The notes below the pieces were generated by a model. The model saw only the letters and a list, made by a program, of their open reading frames with translations, searched no databases and was not told the origin of the DNA. A stretch of 64,000 nt of DNA from Pseudomonas ekonensis (GTDB lineage Bacteria; Pseudomonadota; Gammaproteobacteria; Pseudomonadales; Pseudomonadaceae), in assembly GCF_019145435.1 (NCBI RefSeq), contig NZ_JAHSTS010000001.1:2869682-2933681 (forward strand), in the 5' to 3' direction. How positions within the stretch are numbered: position 1 is the stretch's first letter; each line of letters starts with the position of its first letter. Below are positions 1-10,052 of the stretch, in pieces. Position numbers and translations under genes: made by a program.

Positions 1-3000
1 CAGCAGTTGGCCGCCTTTGTTGCTCACGGCCCCGTGGGTGTCGACGCTCAGGGCCTTGGCGCTGGAGACCACGCCCTTGTCGTTGCTCAGGCTCTGGGCA
101 TTGACCGACAGCGCGCCTTCGCTGACGAGACGGCCCTGATCGTTGTTCAGGGCCGACGACAGGTTGATCGACAAGTCGCGCAACGTGCTCAGCCGGCCGC
201 TGTTCTCCAGGCTCGCCCCGGTCAGCGTCAGCCCGGTGTCGCCGGCCAGCACGCCGCCGTTGCGGTTGAACACCTCGCCCACGGTCAGCGCCAGGTTGCC
301 GCCGGCCAGGATATAGCCGCTGTCGCTGTTGTCGAGCCAGGCGCCGGTGAGGCTCACGTCGGCCTTGCCCGACAGCTCGCCGGTGCGGTTGTCGAGGCGG
401 CCGACAGTGAGTTTCAGCGCTTTTGCGGCGCCCACCAAGCCTTCGCGGCGGTTGTCCAGGCTGGCGGCGTCGACGGTCAGGCCGGCGTCGGCGATGACCG
501 TCCCGGCCTGGTTGCCGAAGGTGTCGCTGACGGTGAGCCCGGCCTCCCCGCGGATGCGGATCTCGCCGTCGGCGTTGTCCAGGCTGGCGCTGCGGCTGTC
601 GAGGCCGGCGGCGGCGATCAGGCCCTTGACGTTGCTCAGCGCCCGGTCGACGGTCAGGGTGAGCTTCTCGTTGCTCAGCAGTTTGCCGCCGTCGTTGCTC
701 AGGCTCTGCGCCGTCAGGCTCCAGGCCTTGGCCCCGGCGATCTCGCCGGCGCCGTTGTTCACCTCGCCGAGGTTCTTCAGCAGCAACTGGCCGGGCGTGC
801 GCAGGCTGCCGCGCCGGTTGTCCAGCAGGCCCCGGTTCAGGTCGAGCGTCAGGTCGCCGTTGCTGAACAGTTCGCCGCCGTCCTGCTCCAGCGAGGTGAC
901 CGATGCCGTCATCTGCTGCTGGCTGCCGATCTTGCCGCCGCCGTTGTCCAGGTGCGCGGCCGTCAACAGCAGCGTGCCGTCGGCGGCCAGGCTGCCGCCC
1001 CGGCGGTTGTTGAACGCGCCGGTGCTCAGGGTCGAGTCGCCCTTGGCGCTGATCAGGCCGGCGTCGCTGTTGTCGAGGCTGGCGCTGGCGATGGTCAGGC
1101 CTTTTTGCGACACGATCAGGCCGCCCTGGTTCAGCGCGGCGCCGACGCTGGTCAGCGCGATCGCCTCAAGGCCCGACAGCTTGCCCAAGCGGTTGTCGAG
1201 GCGCCCGGCATCGAGGGTCAAGCGGCCGTCGCTGCTGATCAGGCCGTTCTGGTTGTCGATGACCTCGTCGAAGGCCAGCTTCAGGTCCTTCTGGGTGACG
1301 ATCCGTCCGCCCACGTTGCTCAGGCCGATGCCGCTCAGCGTCACGGCGCCCTTGCCGAAGATCAGGCCGTTGGTGGCGTTGACGATCTGCGCGACCTTCA
1401 GGCCCAGGGTCGTGTCGGACAGCACCTTGCCGTTGTCGCTGTTGTCCAGGCGCGCACCGCTGATCAGCAGGCCCTGCCCGCCGGACAGCGAACCGCCCCG
1501 GTTGTCGATCTGGTCGACGTTCACGGTCAGGGCCTTGAGCGAGCCGACCAGGCTGTCCTGGCGGTTGCCCAACTGCTTGCCGGTCAGCGTCAGGTTGCCT
1601 TCGGCGACCAGCTCGCCGCCCTGCTGGCTCAGGACGTCGATGTTCGCCTCGATGTCGCCCTTGCCGGAGATGCGCCCGGCGCCATTGTTGATCACCTCCT
1701 TGGCCTTGAGGCTCAGCGGCCCCGTCGCGGTGATCAGCCCCTTGTCGCTATTGTCCAGCCGGGTGCCGTCGAAGGTCAGCGCCGCCTTGCTTTCGAGGCG
1801 GCCCAGGCTGCGGTTGTCCAGGGTGCCGGTGCGCAGCGTCAGTGCCTTGTCGGCGCGGATCGCTCCGCCACGGTTGTCGGCTTCGGCGCTGTCGACGGTG
1901 AGGGTGTCGAGGCCGGAGACCTTGCCGGCGCGGTTGTCCAGGCGCGTGGCCTGCACATCCATCGCGCCGTTGGCCTGGATCAAGCCTTTGCGGTTGTCGA
2001 GCTGGCCGCCGATCCGGGTGGTCAGCGTGCCTTCACTGGTCAACTGGCCTTGCTGGCTGTTGTCGAGTTGCTGCGCGCGAACGATCACATTTTGCTTTGC
2101 GCCGATCTTGCCGGCGCTGTTGTTGACCGCACCCAATGCGCTCAGGTCCAGCAAGCGGCCGGCGGTCATGAGGCCGGCGACATTGTCGAGCGCGGTGACG
2201 GCCAGGACGCTGTCGGTTTGGCTGGAGAACTCGCCGCCGGAGTTGCTGAACTGCCCGACGTTGCCGTTGAAGTTGCCGCCGCTGTCGATGACGCCCTTGC
2301 CGTTCAGCACCTGGCCGGCATTCAGGCTCAGGGACTGGCCGCCCAGCACCCGCGCACCGTCGCGGTTGTCCAGCGTTCCGGCCGTGATCGCCGTGCGCTG
2401 CCCGCTGAGCGTGCCGCCCTGGTTGTTCAGGTTCTGCGCCACGTTGGCGGTCAGGTTGCGGCTGGCGATCACGCTCTTGCCGTTGTTGCTGAGGTTCTGC
2501 GCGCTCAGGCTCACATCGCCGTTGGCGTTGCGGCTGTTGTCGGCATTGACCCCGGCCTCGATGATGCCGGCGTTGCTCAGCTGACCGCCCGCCGTCAGGG
2601 CGACGCTGTCGCGGGCGGCGAGGGTCTGGCGGTTGGTCAGGTCGCCCTGGGTCTGCACGTTCAGCGCGGTGCCGGCGTAGACCGCGCCGCGCGCATCGAG
2701 GCCGGCGGCCTTGACGTTGACGGCGCCGGTGGCCGAGGCCTCGGCCAGGCTCAGTTGCCCGTTGGCGTCGAGCTGGATGTCGCCGCCGCTGGCGATCAGT
2801 TTGCCGTCGAGCTTCACGCCGACCCCGGCTTCGGTGCCCACCAGCTTGATCGCCCCGGCGTACATCCCGCCCAGCGCCGAGCTGTCGATGGCCAGCTGCG
2901 GCTTGGCGCTGCCGTCGTCGGCGCGGGCCGTGGCGTTGAGGCTGTCGGCGTTGACGTCGTTGCGTCCGGCGACGATGGCCAGGTTCTGCGCCTGGAGCCG

Positions 3001-3672
3001 GGCGTTGATCTTCGCGCTGCGGGTGATGATCTCGAAGCGGTCGACGTTGCTCGCGTTCAGGCCCTCGCCTTCGATGGCGACGCTGCCCTGGTCGACCTGG
3101 AAGCGGTCGAGGCGCCCGTTGTCCAGCACCGGCTTGCCGGTGGTCAGCGTGACCCGCGGTGCGTTGATGAAGCCGCAGCCGCTGCAGGTGATGCCGTAGG
3201 GGTTGGCCACGATCACCCGCGCCGACTGCCCCGCCACCTCGGTGTAGCCGCGCAGCTGGCTCGGGCTGCCGCCGACCACTTCGTTGAGGATGGTCTGGGC
3301 CGAGCCGCTGTTCTTCAGGTTCGGGTTGCCGATGATGTGGCCGCCCAGCTGGGTGGCGGCGGTCTGGGTGGCCGCGTTGTTGAGGATCACCCCCTGGGCG
3401 CCGACGTTGTAGTCGTTGAACTGGTTGTGCGACAGCCCCGTGCCGTTGGGCGTGGCGATGTTGACGATCGGCACGCCGTTGCCGGCCCGGTCCAGCCCGG
3501 TGCCGGGGTTGGCCACCACGATCCCGTCCGCCTGCGCCCACAACGGCTGCCAGAACATGACGTTCGCCAGCAGGAACGCCAGCCCGCGTTTGGGCATGCC
3601 CAGGAAGCGCTCGCGCGGATTGACGGCAGCAGCGGGTTGGCCGGCCGGGAGGGTCGGGTGGCGAACATCCAT
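1..3672 (-). CDS. Filamentous haemagglutinin-like TpsA exoprotein, N-terminal part (runs off left edge)
   Basis: Reading the minus strand from ATG at 3672 gives 1224 open codons to the window edge. An in-frame TAA lies 27 bases upstream, fixing the start region. Residues 27-47 form an exported-protein signal (MPKRGLAFLLANVMFWQPLW) and are followed by a TPS secretion domain with the NPNL (IIGNPNLKNSG) and NPYGI (NPYGITCSGCGFIN) motifs. From about residue 270 on, the protein is haemagglutinin repeats of the LDNRxGxL type. Such proteins are secreted across the outer membrane by a TpsB pore and form a long beta-helix at the surface. No TpsB gene lies upstream; the divergent neighbour is sbcD. The C-terminus, hence adhesin versus toxin, is outside the window. 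Confidence 0.93.
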   Translation of the reverse strand, partial: MDVRHPTLPAGQPAAAVNPRERFLGMPKRGLAFLLANVMFWQPLWAQADGIVVANPGTGLDRAGNGVPIVNIATPNGTGLSHNQFNDYNVGAQGVILNNAATQTAATQLGGHIIGNPNLKNSGSAQTILNEVVGGSPSQLRGYTEVAGQSARVIVANPYGITCSGCGFINAPRVTLTTGKPVLDNGRLDRFQVDQGSVAIEGEGLNASNVDRFEIITRSAKINARLQAQNLAIVAGRNDVNADSLNATARADDGSAKPQLAIDSSALGGMYAGAIKLVGTEAGVGVKLDGKLIASGGDIQLDANGQLSLAEASATGAVNVKAAGLDARGAVYAGTALNVQTQGDLTNRQTLAARDSVALTAGGQLSNAGIIEAGVNADNSRNANGDVSLSAQNLSNNGKSVIASRNLTANVAQNLNNQGGTLSGQRTAITAGTLDNRDGARVLGGQSLSLNAGQVLNGKGVIDSGGNFNGNVGQFSNSGGEFSSQTDSVLAVTALDNVAGLMTAGRLLDLSALGAVNNSAGKIGAKQNVIVRAQQLDNSQQGQLTSEGTLTTRIGGQLDNRKGLIQANGAMDVQATRLDNRAGKVSGLDTLTVDSAEADNRGGAIRADKALTLRTGTLDNRSLGRLESKAALTFDGTRLDNSDKGLITATGPLSLKAKEVINNGAGRISGKGDIEANIDVLSQQGGELVAEGNLTLTGKQLGNRQDSLVGSLKALTVNVDQIDNRGGSLSGGQGLLISGARLDNSDNGKVLSDTTLGLKVAQIVNATNGLIFGKGAVTLSGIGLSNVGGRIVTQKDLKLAFDEVIDNQNGLISSDGRLTLDAGRLDNRLGKLSGLEAIALTSVGAALNQGGLIVSQKGLTIASASLDNSDAGLISAKGDSTLSTGAFNNRRGGSLAADGTLLLTAAHLDNGGGKIGSQQQMTASVTSLEQDGGELFSNGDLTLDLNRGLLDNRRGSLRTPGQLLLKNLGEVNNGAGEIAGAKAWSLTAQSLSNDGGKLLSNEKLTLTVDRALSNVKGLIAAAGLDSRSASLDNADGEIRIRGEAGLTVSDTFGNQAGTVIADAGLTVDAASLDNRREGLVGAAKALKLTVGRLDNRTGELSGKADVSLTGAWLDNSDSGYILAGGNLALTVGEVFNRNGGVLAGDTGLTLTGASLENSGRLSTLRDLSINLSSALNNDQGRLVSEGALSVNAQSLSNDKGVVSSAKALSVDTHGAVSNKGGQLL

Positions 3673-4101
3673 GTCGATGATCTCGAATAATTGTTTTTAG
3701 AAGAATTCAGATACAGCAGTGCGGCGCCTTGCGCCCGGTCAGCGCAGACGGCGCCAGGAAGACAGGTCAGAAGAAGTGCGCTTCAACGTGCGCAACGGCT
3801 CCGTCAAGGAAAACGGCAGGCATGGGCAGGCAGGGCAAGCCTGCGCCCCGCCTCGCCACACAGAGGAGTGAGTGCAAGTCCGATCCCTCGAAGCAAAAGT
3901 GATATCAAAACAATATCGCAATACTAAAATGCCACTATTCTGGCGTCAATTAACAGATTGCCCTCCCGATGCCTGAAAGCTCCCCGAAGCGAGGCCCCAC
4001 GCGAGTTCGACCACAATCGGCGCATTTGCCAGTAGACTCTCCCCTCTTTGGCCTCCCGACTTTGCAGCGGCCATCACCTCAATCCTGATGCGGAGTCCGC
4101 C
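3673..4101. other. Intergenic region between tpsA (-) and sbcD (+)
   Basis: About 430 bases between divergent genes, with an AT-richer stretch near 3895-3960 (TGATATCAAAACAATATCGC...). It should hold both promoters. I see no convincing coding sequence: the short open frames on either strand have no recognisable protein character. A GGAG at 4092-4095 is the ribosome-binding site of sbcD. Confidence 0.5.
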
Positions 4102-5346
4102 TTGCGTCTGTTTCACACCTCCGACTGGCACCTTGGGCAGAACCTGCACGGCCAGGAGCGCGATTTCGAGCACGCCTGTTTCCTCGAATGGCTGCTCAAG
4201 CAGCTGCATCTGGCGCAGCCGGACGCGCTGCTGATCGCCGGCGACATCTTCGACACGGTCAACCCGCCGGTCAAAGCCCAGGAACGCCTCTACGATTTCA
4301 TCGTCAGCGCCCACGAGCAGCAGCCTGCACTGACCATCGTGATGATCGCCGGCAACCACGATTCCGGCTCGCGGATCGAACTGCCCGCGCCGCTGATGCG
4401 ACGGTTGCGTACCCATGCCCTGGGCCGGGTGCTGTGGCTCGATGACGGGCAGCTCGACACCGAACGCCTGTTGCTGCCGTTGCCGGACGCCGACGGCGAG
4501 GTCGCTGCGTGGTGCCTGGCGCTGCCGTTCCTGCGGCCCGCCGAGGTGACCGGCCCTCACCTGGGCGACGACTACCTGCACGGCATCGGCCAGGTGCATG
4601 AGCGCCTGATCGACGCGGCGAACGCCAAACGCGTGCCCGGCCAGGCGCTGATCGCCGTCAGCCATGCCCACATGGCCGGCGGCTCGGTGTCGGAGGACTC
4701 CGAGCGCAGCCTGATCATCGGCAACGCCGAAGCCCTGCCGGCCAGCCTGTTCGGGCCCAGCGTCAGCTACGTCGCCCTCGGCCACCTGCACAAGCCGCAG
4801 AAGGTCAACGGCGAGGAACGGATCCGCTACAGCGGTTCGCCGATTCCGCTGTCGTTCTCGGAAATCAACTATCAGCACCAGATCCTCGACGTCACCCTCG
4901 ACGGCGAAACCCTGGTCAGCGTCGAACCCAGACTGATCCCCCGCTCCGTGCACCTGCAACGCGTCGGCCCGGCGCCGCTGGCCGAGGTTCTCCTGCAACT
5001 GGCGGATCTGCCGAACATCGACCTGCTTGCCGAGGCCCGGCGCCAGCCTTGGCTGGAGGTGCGCGTGCACCTCGACGAACCGCAGCCGGACCTGCGCCAG
5101 CAAGTGGAAAGCGCCCTGCAAGGCAAAGCCGTGCGGCTGGTGCGGATCGCCGCCGAATACGCCGGCAACGGCGCACGGGGCACAACCGACGAGGGCGATG
5201 CCCTGATCGAACTGGACCAGCTCACCCCGCAAGAACTGTTCAGCCGGGCCTGGTTCGACAGCTACGGCAACGAAGCCGACGAGCAGACTCTCAAGGACTT
5301 CGCCGAACTGCTTCAGGACGTGCAGATGGAGGTCGGGCAGCCATGA
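4102..5346 (+). CDS. sbcD: Exonuclease SbcCD, nuclease subunit SbcD
   Basis: 414 residues. SbcD is the Mn-dependent metallophosphoesterase of the SbcCD (Mre11-Rad50) complex, which cleaves DNA hairpins and protein-blocked ends. The protein opens with the family's LFHTSDWHLGQ motif, followed by AGDIFD, GNHDSGSR and, later, GHLHKPQ, the phosphoesterase metal ligands. I chose TTG at 4102 (reads MRLFHTSDWHLG) because GGAG sits 6 bases upstream and homologues begin at this motif; an ATG at 4048 would add 18 unrelated residues. The stop overlaps the sbcC ATG (ATGA), so the two are translationally coupled. Confidence 0.95.
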   Translation: MRLFHTSDWHLGQNLHGQERDFEHACFLEWLLKQLHLAQPDALLIAGDIFDTVNPPVKAQERLYDFIVSAHEQQPALTIVMIAGNHDSGSRIELPAPLMRRLRTHALGRVLWLDDGQLDTERLLLPLPDADGEVAAWCLALPFLRPAEVTGPHLGDDYLHGIGQVHERLIDAANAKRVPGQALIAVSHAHMAGGSVSEDSERSLIIGNAEALPASLFGPSVSYVALGHLHKPQKVNGEERIRYSGSPIPLSFSEINYQHQILDVTLDGETLVSVEPRLIPRSVHLQRVGPAPLAEVLLQLADLPNIDLLAEARRQPWLEVRVHLDEPQPDLRQQVESALQGKAVRLVRIAAEYAGNGARGTTDEGDALIELDQLTPQELFSRAWFDSYGNEADEQTLKDFAELLQDVQMEVGQP

Positions 5347-8300
5347 AGATCCTCGCCATCCGCCTGAAGAACCTGGCCTCGCTGGCCGGCCCGTTCGAAA
5401 TCGACTTCACCGCCGAACCGCTGGCCAGTGCCGGCCTGTTCGCCATCACCGGCCCGACCGGCGCCGGCAAAAGCACCCTGCTCGATGCCCTGTGCCTGGC
5501 GCTGTTCGGCGCCGTGCCGCGACTCAACAACACCGGCCGCGACGCCAAGGTGCCGGACGCCGACGGCGAGATCGCCACCGGCGACCCGCGCACCCTGCTG
5601 CGCCGCGGCACCGGCGAGGGCTTTGCGGAAGTGGACTTCGTCGGCGTCGACGGCCGCCGCTACCGCGCCCGCTGGGAAGCCAACCGTGCCCGCGAGAAAG
5701 CCGCCGGCAAATTGCAGGTCAGCCGCCAGAGCCTGCGCGACATCGACCAGGATCAACTGCTGGCCAGCCAGAAAGGCGAATACAAGACTCAACTGGAGGC
5801 GGCGCTGGGGCTGAACTTCGAACAGTTCACCCGCGCCGTGCTGCTGGCCCAGAGCGAGTTCAGCGCCTTCCTCAAGGCCGACGACAACGACCGCAGCGAA
5901 CTGCTGGAAAAGCTCACCGACACCGCGCTCTACACCCGCCTGGGCCGCCGCGCCTTCGACAAAGCCAAAGAGGCCCGCGAGGCGCACAGGCTGCTGCAGG
6001 AACAAGCCGTGGGGGTCACACCCCTGGCACCGCAGGATCGTGCCGAACTGGACGAGCGCTTCAGCGCCGCGCAACAGGAACTGAAACGGCAACAGGCGCA
6101 GCTCAAGCAGCTTGACCAGCAACAGGCCTGGCTGAAGGAACTGAGCCGCTTGCAGGAAACGCAGCAGGCCGCCACCGAGCAACTGCACAGTGCGCAACAA
6201 CAGCGGGAAGGCCTGGCCGCCGAGCGCCTGAGGCTGACCCGGCTGGAACAGCTCGGTCCGCAGCGGCACCAGTTCGCCCGCAAGTCCGAACTGGAGGCGC
6301 TGCTGACGCCGTTGGCCGAACAGATCGCCGCTCACACGCAGCAGCAGACCGAACTGGCCGAACGCCAAGCGCAACTTGCGCTAGGCCTCGACGCGGCGAA
6401 AGCCGCCTTGGGCGAGGCGCAACAACGGCAAGGCGACAGCGCGCCGCTGCTGCGCATCGCTTTCGAGGAGCAAAGCACCCTCGCCCGTCTGGCCAAAGAA
6501 ACCGCCCTCAGCGCCGAAACCAGGCAGCACGCGGAGCAAGCCTGCGCCCAGGGCCAGGCCGGCATCCAGGCCTTGCTGGAGAGACAGGCCGAGGTCGCCG
6601 AACGCTTGCGGGACATCGCCGGCGGGCTCGGACAATGCGCCCACCTGGCGCCGTTGAGCGATGCCTGGAACGCCTACCGCGACCGCCTGCAACAGCTGAT
6701 GCTGATCGGCAATCGCCTGAACAAGGGCCAGGCCGAATTGGCCAGCCTTGAACAGACCGCCACCCGCAGCGCCGAAGACCTCGCCCGGCAGAAGCAGGAA
6801 CTGGACGTGCTGTTCAAGGAAGCCGGCGCCGAACCGGACGCCGTCGCCGAACAGATCGGCCTCCTCGGCAACCTGTTGCAGGACAACCGCAAGCAACTGC
6901 GCGCCGTCGAAGACCTGACGCGTCTGTGGAGCAACCATCAGGAGCTGAGCACGCGCAGCGCCGATCTGCAGCAACGCCTGCTCGAAGCCCAGCAGGAACG
7001 CGACCGCCTGACCCAGGACGGGGTGAAGACCAAGGCCGAACTGACCGTCGCCGAACAGACCCTCACGGTCACCCGCGAGCTGCTGGAACGCCAGCGTCTG
7101 GCCCGCAGCGCCAGCGTCGAGGAACTGCGCGCGCAGTTGCAGGACGGCCAGCCTTGCCCGGTCTGCGGCAGCGACGCCCACCCGTATCATCAGCCCGAGG
7201 CGCTGCTGCAAAGCCTTGGCCGCCATGACGAAAGCGAGCAGGCCAATGCGCTGCGAGCAGTGGAGCGGCTCAACGAATCGCTGATCGAACTGCGCACAGC
7301 GGTCGGCGCCGTCATCGCCCGGCAGAAAGAGCTGTTGCAGCAGCAAGAGCAACTGACCGCGCAACAGCACGCTTTGGCGCCGACGATCGAGGCGCATCCG
7401 CTGGCTGCGCAGTTGACGGTTCAGGACGCCGACAAGCGCGACGCCTGGCTCGTGCGGCAAAACGATCAGCTGAACCTGAGCATCGCCCAGGACGAACAGC
7501 GCCAGAGCGCCCTGCTCACCCTGCAACAGGACGCGGCGCGGCTGACCCAGCAGTTGCGCAAGACCGAATCGGCCCATCAGCAGGCGGCGCAGCACCTGAG
7601 CCATCAGCAGCGGGAACTGGACAGCGACCGGCAGCGCCTCGACGAAGAACTCGACGCCTTCGCCAACCTGCTCCCGGCGGACACCCTGCAAGCGCTGCGC
7701 GTAGAACCGGCGGCCACCTTCATGCAGCTCGACCGGCAGATCGCCGAGCGCCTGGCGCAGGTCGATCAGCAGAAAGAGGCGTTGGAGGAACAGCTGGAAC
7801 GCCAGCAGACACTGGACAAAGAGCAGGATCGTCAGCGGATCCGCGTCGAGCAGGCGCAGACCGCCGAACGGCAATTCAATGACTTGGCCGGGCAGCAACA
7901 GGCCAGCCAGCACAAACTTGCGCAATTGCTCGGCGAACACATCAGCGCCGAGCAATGGCAACAGCAACTGGAGCGCTCCGTGGAGCAGGCCCGCAGCGCC
8001 GAGGCCGATACCGCCTACGCCCTGCAAGACCTGCGCACGCTACAGGTGCAGACGGCGGCGGAACTCAAGGCGCAGCAAGAACGCCGGCAGGCGCTGGACA
8101 CCGAGGACCGGGAACTGGCCGGCAAGATCGCCGACTGGCGCGCACGCCACCCCGAGCTCGACGACGGCGGCCTCGAAGACCTGCTGCGGATCGACGACGC
8201 GCAGGTCAGTGAACTGCGTCAGCGCCTGCAGCTCAATGAAAAGGCCATCGAGCAGGCCAACGTCCTGCTGCAGGAGCGTGACCAGCGCCTGCTCGAGCAT

Positions 8301-8984
8301 CAGGCTCAGCGCAACGGCAACCTCGAGGCCGACGCATTGGCGAGCGCCCTCGCCGATCTGCAACAACAGCTCGCCCTCAGCGAGCAGCAATGCGCCGAGC
8401 TGCGTGCCGAGCAGGCCGAAGACCAGCGCCGGCAGAACGCCAACCAGGCGCTGGCGCAGCGGATCGCCGAGGCCTACGCCGAGTACCAGCGCTGGGCCCG
8501 GCTCAATGCGTTGATCGGCTCGGCCACCGGCGACACCTTCCGCAAGATCGCCCAGGCCTACAACCTCGACCTGCTGGTGCACCACGCCAACGTGCAGTTG
8601 CGCCAGTTGGTCAAGCGCTACCGGCTCAAGCGCGGCGGCAGCATGCTCGGCCTGCTGGTGATGGACACGGAGATGGGCGACGAACTGCGCTCGGTGCATT
8701 CGCTGTCCGGCGGCGAGACGTTCCTGGTGTCGCTGGCCCTGGCGCTGGGCCTGGCGTCGATGGCGTCGAGCACGCTGAAGATCGAATCGCTGTTCATCGA
8801 CGAAGGCTTCGGCAGCCTGGACCCGGAGTCCCTGCAACTGGCCATGGATGCCCTCGACGGCTTGCAGGCCCAGGGGCGCAAGGTGGCGGTGATTTCCCAC
8901 GTGCAGGAAATGCACGAACGGATTCCGGTGCAGATCCACGTGCGGCGCCAGGGCAACGGCCTCAGCACACTGGAGGTGAAATGA
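5343..8984 (+). CDS. sbcC: Exonuclease SbcCD, ATPase subunit SbcC
   Basis: 1213 residues. This is the Rad50-like SMC-family ATPase partner of SbcD. Visible parts: Walker A GPTGAGKST at about residues 37-45; two long Gln/Glu/Leu-rich coiled coils; a zinc hook CPVCGSDAHPYH near residue 605 that joins two molecules; ABC signature LSGGETFLVSLALALG near 1121; Walker B LFIDEGFGSLDPE near 1150. Length is normal for Pseudomonas. It overlaps sbcD by four bases at its start and the downstream GST gene by four bases (ATGA) at its end, so the three genes form one operon. Confidence 0.97.
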   Translation: MKILAIRLKNLASLAGPFEIDFTAEPLASAGLFAITGPTGAGKSTLLDALCLALFGAVPRLNNTGRDAKVPDADGEIATGDPRTLLRRGTGEGFAEVDFVGVDGRRYRARWEANRAREKAAGKLQVSRQSLRDIDQDQLLASQKGEYKTQLEAALGLNFEQFTRAVLLAQSEFSAFLKADDNDRSELLEKLTDTALYTRLGRRAFDKAKEAREAHRLLQEQAVGVTPLAPQDRAELDERFSAAQQELKRQQAQLKQLDQQQAWLKELSRLQETQQAATEQLHSAQQQREGLAAERLRLTRLEQLGPQRHQFARKSELEALLTPLAEQIAAHTQQQTELAERQAQLALGLDAAKAALGEAQQRQGDSAPLLRIAFEEQSTLARLAKETALSAETRQHAEQACAQGQAGIQALLERQAEVAERLRDIAGGLGQCAHLAPLSDAWNAYRDRLQQLMLIGNRLNKGQAELASLEQTATRSAEDLARQKQELDVLFKEAGAEPDAVAEQIGLLGNLLQDNRKQLRAVEDLTRLWSNHQELSTRSADLQQRLLEAQQERDRLTQDGVKTKAELTVAEQTLTVTRELLERQRLARSASVEELRAQLQDGQPCPVCGSDAHPYHQPEALLQSLGRHDESEQANALRAVERLNESLIELRTAVGAVIARQKELLQQQEQLTAQQHALAPTIEAHPLAAQLTVQDADKRDAWLVRQNDQLNLSIAQDEQRQSALLTLQQDAARLTQQLRKTESAHQQAAQHLSHQQRELDSDRQRLDEELDAFANLLPADTLQALRVEPAATFMQLDRQIAERLAQVDQQKEALEEQLERQQTLDKEQDRQRIRVEQAQTAERQFNDLAGQQQASQHKLAQLLGEHISAEQWQQQLERSVEQARSAEADTAYALQDLRTLQVQTAAELKAQQERRQALDTEDRELAGKIADWRARHPELDDGGLEDLLRIDDAQVSELRQRLQLNEKAIEQANVLLQERDQRLLEHQAQRNGNLEADALASALADLQQQLALSEQQCAELRAEQAEDQRRQNANQALAQRIAEAYAEYQRWARLNALIGSATGDTFRKIAQAYNLDLLVHHANVQLRQLVKRYRLKRGGSMLGLLVMDTEMGDELRSVHSLSGGETFLVSLALALGLASMASSTLKIESLFIDEGFGSLDPESLQLAMDALDGLQAQGRKVAVISHVQEMHERIPVQIHVRRQGNGLSTLEVK

Positions 8985-9577
8985 ACACGCTCTACTCGTT
9001 CCGCCGCTGCCCGTACGCCATGCGCGCGCGGATGGCGTTGCGCTATGCGGGGGTGGCGGTGGACATCGTCGAGGTCAGCCTCAAGGCCAAGCCGGCGAGG
9101 ATGCTGGAGCTCTCGCCCAAAGGCACGGTGCCGGTGCTCGACGCCGGCGGCCGGGTGATCGACGAGAGCCTGGAGATCATGCGCTGGGCGCTGGCGCAGA
9201 ACGATCCGCACGACTGGCTGCTCAAGGACGATTCGTTCCACGGCATGTGGATGGAGAAGCTGATCCACGGCAACGACCACGTGTTCAAGGTGCACCTGAA
9301 CCGGTACAAGTACGCCGAACGCTACCCGGAGCAGCCGATGGAGGCCTATCGCGCGGAGGGGGCGCTGTTCCTGCAAAAGCTCGATGAGTTGCTCGGCAAG
9401 CGCGATTACTTGCTGGCTGACCGTCCGTGCCTGGCCGACATCGCGCTGCTGCCCTTCGTGCGCCAGTTCGCCCACGTCGACCGCGAGTGGTTCGCGCAGA
9501 CGCCTTACGTGCGGTTGCAGCAATGGCTGCAGGGGTTTCTCGAGTCCGACCTGTTCACCGGGATCATGAAAAAGTAA
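8981..9577 (+). CDS. Glutathione S-transferase family protein
   Basis: 198 residues. The N-terminus is a thioredoxin-like glutathione-binding domain: LYSFRRCPYAMRARMAL with a CPYA motif near residue 11, then the GTVPVLD cis-Pro segment and DESLEIM. An all-helical C-terminal domain follows (DYLLADRPCLADIALLPFVRQFAHVDREWF). Substrate is unknown. It starts inside the last codons of sbcC (ATGA overlap), an arrangement suggesting co-expression with the repair nuclease rather than a shared reaction. Confidence 0.9.
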   Translation: MNTLYSFRRCPYAMRARMALRYAGVAVDIVEVSLKAKPARMLELSPKGTVPVLDAGGRVIDESLEIMRWALAQNDPHDWLLKDDSFHGMWMEKLIHGNDHVFKVHLNRYKYAERYPEQPMEAYRAEGALFLQKLDELLGKRDYLLADRPCLADIALLPFVRQFAHVDREWFAQTPYVRLQQWLQGFLESDLFTGIMKK

Positions 9578-9585
9578 TCCCGGGT

Positions 9586-9843
9586 TCAGGCCAGCACTTC
9601 ACACATGCCGATGGCCGAGCAATCCACTTCGAACGGCCCGAGGAAATCACGCTCGGACTTGACCGGCGGATTGCCGGCCAGCAGCCCCAGGGCGTTGGCC
9701 CGTTCGATGTTGTGGGCGATGCTGTGGTTGGCCTCTATGGCCCGGGCCAGACCGCCGACCGAGCCTTGGCCGAACCCCAGCAGCGAGGCGCCGTTGGTCA
9801 TGAACGCAAGGCCGGCGATGATCCAGAGTCTGTAGCCTTTCAT
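9586..9843 (-). CDS. Small hypothetical protein (85 aa)
   Basis: Not recognised. The N-terminus is hydrophobic (MKGYRLWIIAGLAFMTNGASLLGFGQGS), compatible with a signal peptide or one membrane segment; the rest is mildly acidic and ends GPFEVDCSAIGMCEVLA with two cysteines. Its ATG overlaps the stop of the 70-residue gene upstream (ATGA at 9840-9843), strong evidence that both are real and translated together. It ends 8 bases from the convergent GST stop. Confidence 0.6.
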   Translation of the reverse strand: MKGYRLWIIAGLAFMTNGASLLGFGQGSVGGLARAIEANHSIAHNIERANALGLLAGNPPVKSERDFLGPFEVDCSAIGMCEVLA

Positions 9844-10052
9844 GCTCCGCCGACTCCCGCCAGTTCAGCCCCGTCCACCGCCCCGCCGTGGGAACGGAGT
9901 TCGGACTGGATGCCGGGATGGGCGACCTGGATCGGTGCGTCGAAGCGGTGCTGCGACTGCGAGACGAGGCTGACGGACAACACCATGGCCAGGTACAGAC
10001 CGATGGCCAGGTAAGCGCCGCGTTTGGCGTAAGCGATGAGGGGACTGGCCAT
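9840..10052 (-). CDS. Small hypothetical membrane protein (70 aa)
   Basis: Not recognised. Basic N-terminus followed by one clear membrane-spanning segment (YLAIGLYLAMVLSVSLVS), then a polar tail. It is the first gene of a two-gene minus-strand unit, overlapping the 85-residue gene by four bases. Function unknown; size and pairing suggest an inner-membrane small-protein pair. Confidence 0.55.
   Translation of the reverse strand: MASPLIAYAKRGAYLAIGLYLAMVLSVSLVSQSQHRFDAPIQVAHPGIQSELRSHGGAVDGAELAGVGGA

Noticed and set aside
7..3690. A 1227-codon open frame on the plus strand opposite the tpsA gene
   Set aside because: It is exactly antisense to the haemagglutinin frame, with codon boundaries in register; high GC leaves it free of stops. 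The minus strand has the signal peptide, TPS motifs and LDN repeats, so that is the coding strand.
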